From JANYIP01 sp031394045 (lineage in GTDB: Bacteria; Actinomycetota; Actinomycetes; Prado026), in contig JANMWN010000094.1 of NCBI GenBank assembly GCA_031394045.1, positions 1 through 15,195 of the forward strand: 15,195 bases of DNA, written 5' to 3'. The notes beneath the pieces are model-generated. The model was not told where the DNA came from. It saw nothing but the letters and a program-made list of their open reading frames with translations, and searched no databases. Shown here piece after piece: positions 6,722 to 13,900 of the stretch. Within the stretch, counting starts at the first letter, position 1; every line of letters begins with the position of its first letter. Made by a program: the position numbers and the translations under genes.

Positions 6722-7747
6722 GTGAGGGCGTACGTCGTGACGGGGCCGGGCCAGGGGGAGGTCCAAGACGTCGAGCCGCCGGTAGCAGGCCCCGGCCTGG
6801 TGGTCGTACGCGTCGAGCGGGTCGGGCTGTGCGGCACCGACGTCGAGTTCTGGTCCGGCGAGATGGCCTACCTGCACCAGGGGCACGCCACGTACCCGCT
6901 CCGGCTGGGCCACGAGTGGTGCGGCACGGTCATGACCGCCGGCAGCGACGGACCGGAGAACGTCGCTGACCTGGAGTGGGTCGGGCGCCGCGTCACCGGT
7001 GACACCATGCTCGGCTGCGGCCACTGCTCGCGCTGCCGGAGCGGCCGCCAGCACGTCTGCGAGCGGCGCCACGAGATCGGGATCCGCGGTGGCTGGCCGG
7101 GCGCCCTGGCCGAGCAGCTGCTGGTCCCGGTCACGGCGCTGCACGCGCTGCCGGACACCGTCGATGCGATGGCCGGTTCGCTGGTCGAGCCGGGGGCGAA
7201 CGCCCTGCGGGCCGTCGATGCGGCCGGGCTCGCGCCGGGGGACACCCTGCTGGTCATGGGCTCCGGCACGATCGGCCTGCTCGCGGCCCAGTTCGCCCTC
7301 GCGAGGGGCGCCCGGGTGCACGTGGTCGGCATCGACGAGGCCTCGCTCGTGCTGGCCCGAGAGCTCGGGGTCGACGGCGCGTCGACGATCGACGACCTGC
7401 CGAGCGGAAGGTACGCGGCGGTGATCGACGCGACCAACGCCGCCGCCGTACCCGCGCGGGCGCTCGACCTCGTGGAGCCTGGCGGACGCCTGGTGCTGAT
7501 CGGGCTGTCGGGTACCCCGAGCCTGCTCGACAGCCGGGCACTGGTCCTTGCGGACGTGACGGCCGTGGGCATCCTGGGCGGTTCAGCTGGGCTCGCGGGC
7601 GCGATCGAGCACTACGCCGACGGGCGGGTGACGCCGCACCGGCTGGTCGCGGCCACCGTTCCGTTGGAAGCGGTCGGTGCGGTTCTCGCGGGGTGGCGCC
7701 CCGCAGGAGCCGGTCCTGGGCCGAAGGTGCACATTGACCCAAGCTGA
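6722..7747 (+). CDS. Zinc-dependent medium-chain alcohol/polyol dehydrogenase
   Basis: A 341-residue NAD(P)-dependent dehydrogenase of the zinc MDR superfamily. Catalytic-zinc ligands are C37 (LCGTD), H64-E65 (GHEW) and E156 (LVEPG). The structural-zinc lobe has all four cysteines, C99, C102, C105 and C113 (CGHCSRC then C). The Rossmann motif is GSGTIG at about 180-185. The frame is open far upstream, antisense to the dehydratase gene, so the start rests on homology. GTG 6722 gives the family-typical MRAYVV and has GAGGG four bases before it. An out-of-frame ATG at 6711 reads MRAL and then stops. Its divergent partner suggests sugar, sugar-alcohol or sugar-acid oxidation (compare threonine, sorbitol or L-galactonate dehydrogenases); the substrate cannot be named. 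The stop lies inside a 10-bp tandem repeat. Confidence 0.9.
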   Translation: MRAYVVTGPGQGEVQDVEPPVAGPGLVVVRVERVGLCGTDVEFWSGEMAYLHQGHATYPLRLGHEWCGTVMTAGSDGPENVADLEWVGRRVTGDTMLGCGHCSRCRSGRQHVCERRHEIGIRGGWPGALAEQLLVPVTALHALPDTVDAMAGSLVEPGANALRAVDAAGLAPGDTLLVMGSGTIGLLAAQFALARGARVHVVGIDEASLVLARELGVDGASTIDDLPSGRYAAVIDATNAAAVPARALDLVEPGGRLVLIGLSGTPSLLDSRALVLADVTAVGILGGSAGLAGAIEHYADGRVTPHRLVAATVPLEAVGAVLAGWRPAGAGPGPKVHIDPS

Positions 7748-7770
7748 CCCAAGCTGACCCACGCTGACCC
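7731..7770 (+). repeat. 10-bp tandem repeat at the end of the dehydrogenase gene
   Basis: Four consecutive 10-base units. The first is degenerate (ACATTGACCC), two are identical (AAGCTGACCC) and the last is ACGCTGACCC. Each contains TGA, and because 10 is not a multiple of 3 the successive units place stops in all three frames; the dehydrogenase ends on the second. The units also contain TTGACC or CTGACC, which resemble -35 hexamers. The 10-base period equals about one helical turn, as in stacked protein-binding sites. It lies between this gene and gltB. Confidence 0.8.
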
Positions 7771-7781
7771 CCTCGAATAGG

Positions 7782-7814
7782 GCGGTACCGCGGGTTTCGC
7801 CCGTGTTACGGTAC
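7782..7814. repeat. Nested inverted repeats upstream of gltB
   Basis: The segment starts with the perfect palindrome GCGGTACCGC (7782-7791). An inner hairpin CGGG – TTTCG – CCCG covers 7791-7803. An outer arm GTACCG (7785-7790) pairs with CGGTAC (7809-7814). The structure could fold as RNA or serve as operator DNA. It has no following T-run, so it is not a classical rho-independent terminator for the dehydrogenase gene. It contains the GlnR-like box. Confidence 0.5.
7794..7809 (-). promoter_or_regulatory. Candidate GlnR box upstream of gltBD
   Basis: On the plus strand the sequence is GTTTC-N6-GTTAC. Its complement is GTAAC-N6-GAAAC, an exact match to the actinobacterial GlnR half-box pattern gTnAc-N6-GaAAc. 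GlnR is the global nitrogen regulator, and glutamate synthase is a sensible target. A possible -10 hexamer, TACGGT (7807-7812), overlaps the box, which would fit repression. No second GlnR half-box is seen at the standard spacing on either side. The motif is short, so binding is inferred. Confidence 0.5.
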
Positions 7815-7881
7815 GCAGAGCAGCAGGGCCAGAGTCGTCCCTCACCATCAAGACATTCAAGGACGACGACGGGGAGTTCAC

Positions 7882-10800
7882 GTGCCCGCTGCAGCAAGCA
7901 ACCTTCCGGCCCCTCAGGGCCTCTACGACGCGCGCCACGAGCACGACGCGTGCGGCGTCGCGTTCGTCGCGACGCTCACCGGCCAGGCCAGCCACGAGAT
8001 CATCGACCTGGCACTGACGGCGCTGCGCAACCTCGAGCACCGCGGCGCCTCCGGCTCCGACCCCGAGTCCGGCGACGGCGCCGGCATCCTGGTCCAGGTC
8101 CCTGACGCGTTCTTCCGCGCCGTGGTCGACTTCGTCCTCCCGGCTCCCGGCGAGTACGCCGCCGGCATCGCGTTCCTGCCCGCCTCGGCATCGGCCGACG
8201 CAATGGCCGCCATCGAGACCACGATCTCGACCATCGCCGCTGACGAGGGCCTGCACATCCTTGGCTGGCGGGACGTCCCCGTCCAGCAGGGTCTGGTCGG
8301 TGCCGCCGCCCGCGCCGTCCAGCCCCTGTTCCGCCAGCTCTTCGTCGCGGCCACGCGCGCCGGCGTCGCCGGGCTCGAGCTGGAGCGGATGGCCTTCTGC
8401 CTGCGCAAGCGGGCCGAGCGCGAGACCGACGTCTACTTCTCGTCCCTGTCCTCGCGCACGATCGTCTACAAGGGCATGCTGACGACCGGTCAGCTCGAGC
8501 CGTTCTTCCCCGACCTGTCCGACCGCCGGGTGGTCAGCGCGCTGGCGCTGGTGCACTCGCGCTTCTCGACCAACACGTTCCCGTCCTGGCCGCTGGCGCA
8601 CCCGTACCGCTACATCGCCCACAACGGCGAGATCAACACGGTCAAGGGCAACCGCAACTGGATGCGGGCGCGCGAGTCGCAGCTGGCCAGCGACCTGATC
8701 CCCGGCGACCTCGACCGGCTGTTCCCGATCTGCACGGACGGGGCGAGCGACTCCGTCTCGTTCGACGAGGTCCTCGAGCTGCTCCACCTCGGTGGTCGCT
8801 CGCTGCCGCACTCGGTCTTGATGATGATCCCGGAGGCATGGGAGAACAACAGCGGGATGGACCCCGCCAGGCGCGCGTTCTACCAGTTCCACGCGACGCT
8901 GATGGAGGCCTGGGACGGGCCGGCCTGCGTCACGTTCACGGACGGCTCGGTCATCGGCGCCGTGCTGGACCGCAACGGCCTGCGTCCCGGCCGGTTCTGG
9001 GTCACTGACGACGGCTTGGTCGTGCTCGCGAGCGAGGTCGGCGTGCACGACATCGACCCCTCGACCGTGGTGCGCAAGGGCCGGCTGCAGCCGGGCCGGA
9101 TGTTCCTCGTCGACACCGTCGGTGGTCGCATCGTCGAGGACGAGGAGGTCAAGGCCTCGCTGGCCGCTGCCCTCCCGTACGACGAGTGGCTGCACGCGGG
9201 CGTCCTGCACCTGGAGGACCTGCCCGAGCGCGAGCACATCGTGCACACCCACGAGTCCGTCGTACGCCGGCAGCAGACCTTCGGCTACACCGAGGAGGAG
9301 CTGCGGGTGCTGATCGCGCCCATGGCCCGTACCGGCGCCGAGGCGATCGGCTCGATGGGGACCGACAGCCCGATCGCCGCGCTGTCCGACCGGCCGCGGC
9401 TGATGTTCGACTACTTCGCCCAGCTCTTCGCCCAGGTGACCAACCCGCCGCTGGACGCGATCCGCGAGGAGCTGGTCACCGCGCTCGGCACCCTGATCGG
9501 GCCCGAGCACAACCTGCTCGTCAGCTCGCCCGCGTCGTGCCGGCAGATCGTGCTGCCGTTCCCGGTCATCCACAACGACGACCTGGCCAAGATCCTGCAC
9601 GTCAACGCCGACGGTGACCTGCCCGGCTTCCAGGCGACCCGCATCAGCGGGCTCTACCCGGTCCGTGGCGGTGGGGTGGCGATGGCCTTGCGCCTGCAGC
9701 AGATCCGGGCCGAGGTGTCGGCGGCGATCGCCCTCGGCGTCACGTTCGTGATCCTGAGCGACCGCGACTCGGACGCGGAGCACGCCCCGATCCCGTCGCT
9801 GCTGCTGACGGCGGCGGTGCACCAGCACCTGGTCCGGGTCAAGGAGCGTTCGCGGGTCTCCCTGGTCGTGGAGGCGGGCGACGTGCGCGAGGTGCACCAC
9901 GTCGCGCTGCTGATCGGGTACGGCGCAGCCGCCGTCAACCCGTACCTGGCGATGGAGACCGTCGAGGACCTCGTCCGCCGGGGTGTGGTCACCGACCTGA
10001 CTCCCGAGAAGGCGATCCGACAGCTGGTCAAGGCGCTCGGCAAGGGTGTCCTGAAGGTCATGTCCAAGATGGGCATCTCGACGGTCGCCTCCTACCGCGG
10101 CGCCCAGGCCTTCGAGGCGATCGGCCTTGCGCACGAGGTCGTCGACCGGTACTTCACAGGGACGGCCTCCAAGCTCGGGGGGATCGGGCTCGACGTGATC
10201 GCCGAGGAGGTTCGTCTGCGGCACGAGACGGCGTACCCGACGAGCGGCATCTCACCGGCGCACCGCCAGCTCGACGTCGGTGGCGAGTACCAGTGGCGCC
10301 GTGAGGGCGAGCCGCACCTGTTCGACCCCGAGACTGTCTTCACGCTGCAGCACGCCACCCGGCAGGGGCGCTACGACATCTTCAAGAAGTACACCGGCCG
10401 CGTGGACGCGCAGTCCGAGCGGCTGATGACGCTGCGCGGGCTGTTCCGGTTCGAGGAGGGGCTGCGCGAGCCGGTGCCGATCGAGGAGGTCGAGCCGGTC
10501 AGCGAGATCGTCAAGCGGTTCTCGACCGGCGCGATGTCGTACGGCTCGATCTCGCAGGAGGCGCACGAGACGCTCGCGATCGCCATGAACCGGCTGGGCG
10601 GCAAGTCCAACACGGGCGAGGGCGGCGAGGACCCCGAGCGGTTCGTGCCGCTGCCCGGAGGCGACTCCAAGCGGTCTGCCGTCAAGCAGGTGGCGAGCGG
10701 CCGGTTCGGCGTGACCAGCGAGTACCTCGTCAACGCCGACGACATCCAGATCAAGATGGCGCAGGGGGCCAAGCCCGGCGAGGGCGGTCAGCTGCCCGGC

Positions 10801-12424
10801 CACAAGGTCTACCCGTGGATCGCCAGGACGCGGCACTCGACGCCCGGCGTGGGCCTGATCTCGCCGCCGCCGCACCACGACATCTACTCGATCGAGGACC
10901 TCGCCCAGCTGATCCACGACCTCAAGAACGCCAACCCGGAGGCGCGGGTGCACGTCAAGCTCGTGGCCGAGGTCGGGGTCGGCACGGTGGCCGCCGGTGT
11001 CGCCAAGGCGCACGCCGACGTGGTGCTCATCTCGGGCCACGACGGCGGTACGGGCGCGGCCCCGCTGACCTCGCTCAAGCACGCGGGCAGCCCGTGGGAG
11101 CTCGGCCTGGCCGAGACTCAGCAGACGTTGCTGCTCAACGGGTCGGGACCGGATCGTGGTGCAGGCGGACGGTCAGCTCAAGACCGGGCGCGACGTCGTG
11201 ATCGCGGCGCTGCTCGGGGCCGAGGAGTACGGCTTCGCCACAGCGCCGCTTGTGGTGATGGGCTGCGTGCTGATGCGGGTCTGCCACCTCGACACCTGCC
11301 CCGTCGGGGTCGCCACGCAGAACCCGGAGCTGCGCGCGCGGTTCACCGGTGCGCCGGCCTTCGTCGAGACCTTCTTCGAGTACATCGCGGAGGAGGTGCG
11401 CGAGCACCTGGCGGCGCTCGGCTTCCGGTCGCTCGAGGAGGCGATCGGGCAGACCGAGTCGCTGGACGCGGCGCAGGCCGTTGAGCACTGGAAGGCCAGC
11501 GGCCTCGACCTCAGCGCGATCCTGCACGTACCCGAGCTGCCCGCCGGCGCCCCACGCCGGCGGACGACCTCGCAGGACCACGGGCTGGAGAAGGCGCTCG
11601 ACAACGAGCTGATCGCGATCTGCGCCGAGGCGCTCGACCATGGCGAGCCGGTCCGTGCGTCGCTGCCGATCCGCAACGTCAACCGCACCGTCGGCACGAT
11701 GCTGGGCTCGCTGCTGACCCGGCGGCACGGCGGCGCGGGGCTGCCGGACGGGACCATCGACCTGACCTTCACCGGTTCGGCCGGGCAGTCCTTCGGCGCG
11801 TTCCTGCCGAGCGGCATCACGTTGCGGCTCGAGGGTGACGCCAACGACTACGTGGGCAAGGGACTCTCCGGTGGCCGGGTCGTCGTCCGTCCCGACCGGC
11901 GGGCCCCGTTCGTCGCCGAGGACAACGTGCTGGCGGGCAACGTGATCCTGTACGGCGCCACCTCTGGGGAGGCCTTCCTTCGCGGCGTCGTGGGGGAGCG
12001 GTTCTGCGTACGCAACTCCGGGGTGACCGCTGTCGTCGAGGGGGTCGGCGACCATGCCTGCGAGTACATGACAGGCGGTCGGGCCGTGATCCTCGGGCCC
12101 ACCGGTCGCAACGTCGCCGCCGGGATGTCGGGCGGCATCGCGTACGTCCTCGACCTGGAGGCCGGCGACGTCAACCGCGAGATGGTCGACGTCGAGGCGC
12201 TCACGGACGAGGACGCGTCCTTCCTGGCCGGGATCATCGGCCGGCACGGTGAGGAGACCGGCTCGACCGTCGCAGCGGGGCTGCTCGCCGACTGGCCGGC
12301 CGCACTGGCCCGCATCGCCAAGATCATGCCGCGCGACTACAAGCGGGTGCTGGCCGCGCAGGCCAGGGCCGAGCGCGACGGCACGGACCTGCTCGAGACG
12401 ATCATGGAGGTCTCCCGTGGCTGA
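7882..12424 (+). pseudogene. gltB: Glutamate synthase large subunit, frame interrupted
   Basis: The large subunit takes glutamine amide nitrogen and 2-oxoglutarate to glutamate. GTG 7882 is chosen: GGGGAG stands five bases before it, and the protein begins with a short propeptide before the nucleophile C24 (EHDACGVAF). Seen in order: an amidotransferase domain (HSRFSTNTFPSWPLAH, HNGEINT), a central domain, the FMN domain (KSNTGEGGEDPERF, GHDGGTGAAPLTSLKHAG), and 3Fe-4S cysteines at codons 11264, 11282 and 11297 (C-x5-C-x4-C). A C-terminal GXGXG beta-helix follows. Total length, about 1,514 codons, is normal. The frame breaks after LLLNG at 11142. The first frame then runs as nonsense to 11484, while the true continuation RDRIVVQ resumes at 11144 one frame over. 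As written, neither piece could make an active enzyme. gltD follows with an 8-bp overlap. Identity is certain; whether the break is real is not. Confidence 0.93.
11140..11146 (+). other. Frameshift site within gltB
   Basis: The plus strand reads AAC GGG TCG GGA CCG, where the family has Asn-Gly-Leu-Arg-Asp-Arg. Skipping the T at 11143 restores RDRIVVQADGQLKTGRD and leaves out the leucine. The simplest description is therefore two missing bases, for example loss of one CG from a CGCG run. Downstream, GTG 11156 could in principle re-initiate but has no Shine-Dalgarno. Confidence 0.9.
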
Positions 12425-13868
12425 CCCCCGAGGGTTCCTCACCACCGCGCGCGAGCTGCCGGCGCGGCGGCCGGTGGACGTGCGCATCAGCGACTGGCGC
12501 GAGGTGTACGAGGCGATGCAGCCGGGCGCCGTCGAGGCTCAGGCCGGGCGCTGCATGGACTGCGGCATCCCGTTCTGCCACAACGGCTGTCCGCTCGGCA
12601 ACCTGATCCCCGAGTGGAACGAGCTGGGCTGGCGGGGTGACTGGCAGGCGGCCATCGAGCGGCTGCACGCGACCAACAACTTCCCGGAGTTCACCGGGCG
12701 GCTGTGCCCCGCGCCGTGCGAGACGGCCTGCGTCCTCGGCATCAACGCCGACCCGGTGACCATCAAGCAGGTCGAGGTCTCGATCATCGACAAGGCCTGG
12801 GACGCGGGCTGGGTCACGCCGCAGCCACCGTCGCGGCTCTCCGGTCGTACCGTCGCGGTCGTCGGATCCGGGCCGGCCGGCCTCGCGGTGGCCCAGCAGC
12901 TGACCCGGGCCGGGCACACGGTCGTCGTCCTCGAACGGTCCGACCGCATCGGCGGCCTGCTGCGGTACGGCATCCCCGAGTTCAAGATGGAGAAGTCGCA
13001 CCTGGACCGCCGGATCGCGCAGATGGAGGCCGAGGGCACCCGCTTCCGTCCCGGCGTGAGCGTCGGCGTCGACATCATCGGCCACGATCTGCGCAAGAAG
13101 TACGACGCGGTCGTCCTCGCCGTCGGTGCGACCCAGTGGCGCGACCTGGACGTACCCGGGCGCCAGCTTGCGGGCATCCACCAGGCCATGGAGTTCCTGC
13201 CGCACGCCAACCGCGTGCAGGAGGGCGACCTCGATGTCTCACCGATCAGCGCGGCCGGCAAGCACGTCGTGATCCTCGGCGGCGGCGACACCGGTGCCGA
13301 CTGCCTGGGCACATCGCACCGGCAGGGCGCGGCGTCGGTCACCCAGCTGGAGATCATGCCGAAGCCACCAGCGCAGCGACCCGACGCGCAGCCGTGGCCG
13401 ACGTACCCGATGGTCTACCGCACCAGCAGCGCCCACGAGGAGGGCGGCGAGCGGATCTTCGCGGTCAGCACCCGCCACTTCCTGGGTACGCCCGAGGGCC
13501 GCGTACGCGCGCTCGAGCTCGCCGAGGTCGCCCTGGTCGACGGCCGGTTCGAGGAGGTGCCCGACTCCGCCCACGAGCTGGCCGCCGACCTCGTGCTGAT
13601 GGCCATGGGCTTCACCGGGCCGGAGCAGGGCGATCTGCTCGAGCAGCTCGGTGTGCAGCTCGACCGGGGGCTGATCGCGCGCGACTCCTCGTACGCCACC
13701 GGGGTCGAGGGTGTCTTCGTCGCGGGGGATGCCGGGCGCGGTCAGTCCCTGATCGTCTGGGCGATCGCCGAGGGGCGGGCTTGCGCGTCCGCGGTCGACC
13801 ACTGGCTCACCGGCAGCACCAACCTGCCGGCCCCGATAGCCCCCACGGCGCGCCCGCTCACGATCTGA
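12417..13868 (+). CDS. gltD: Glutamate synthase small subunit
   Basis: Supplies NADPH electrons through FAD and Fe-S clusters to GltB. The 483-residue product is of normal size. Its N-terminal Fe-S domain has CMDCGIPFCHNGC (C46, C49, C54, C58) and CPAPCETAC (C97, C101, C105). The FAD motif is VVGSGPAG at about 148-155, and the nucleotide-binding motif is GGGDTGAD at about 288-295. The C-terminus carries the FAD-contact stretch VFVAGDAGRGQSLIVWAIAEG. GTG 12417 is chosen because GGAGG at 12406-12410 precedes it by six bases and the product then starts MADPRGFLTT as in relatives; the longer frame to 12249 overlaps gltB. Overlap of the start with the gltB stop (GTGGCTGA) implies coupled translation. 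The gene is intact, which argues that the operon is, or very recently was, functional. Confidence 0.97.
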   Translation: MADPRGFLTTARELPARRPVDVRISDWREVYEAMQPGAVEAQAGRCMDCGIPFCHNGCPLGNLIPEWNELGWRGDWQAAIERLHATNNFPEFTGRLCPAPCETACVLGINADPVTIKQVEVSIIDKAWDAGWVTPQPPSRLSGRTVAVVGSGPAGLAVAQQLTRAGHTVVVLERSDRIGGLLRYGIPEFKMEKSHLDRRIAQMEAEGTRFRPGVSVGVDIIGHDLRKKYDAVVLAVGATQWRDLDVPGRQLAGIHQAMEFLPHANRVQEGDLDVSPISAAGKHVVILGGGDTGADCLGTSHRQGAASVTQLEIMPKPPAQRPDAQPWPTYPMVYRTSSAHEEGGERIFAVSTRHFLGTPEGRVRALELAEVALVDGRFEEVPDSAHELAADLVLMAMGFTGPEQGDLLEQLGVQLDRGLIARDSSYATGVEGVFVAGDAGRGQSLIVWAIAEGRACASAVDHWLTGSTNLPAPIAPTARPLTI

Positions 13869-13893
13869 ACCAACCCCTCTGTCTGGATAGGGT
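13865..13893 (+). promoter_or_regulatory. Promoter of pyk, placed for leaderless mRNA
   Basis: CTGAAC (13865-13870, a partial -35 containing the gltD stop codon), a 17-base spacer, then TAGGGT (13888-13893, a good TANNNT -10). Seven bases later comes the ATG of pyk, so transcription would start at or next to the A of the start codon. No Shine-Dalgarno precedes this ATG, which agrees with a leaderless transcript, a common arrangement in actinobacteria. Confidence 0.6.
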
Positions 13894-13900
13894 CGTCTGT

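Noticed and set aside
7782..7814. Terminator for the dehydrogenase gene
   Set aside because: The stems are real but no T-tract follows, and the GlnR-like box and a -10-like hexamer favour a regulatory reading.
7612..10224. 870-codon open frame on the minus strand opposite gltB
   Set aside because: It is the mirror of a strongly biased GC-rich coding frame. Its product is rich in R, D, G, V and H with no recognisable domain, and gltB on the other strand is unmistakable.
11156..12424. A separate gene encoding the C-terminal part of GltB
   Set aside because: It starts mid-domain with no ribosome site and continues exactly the sequence lost from the first frame, so it is the second part of a broken gltB.
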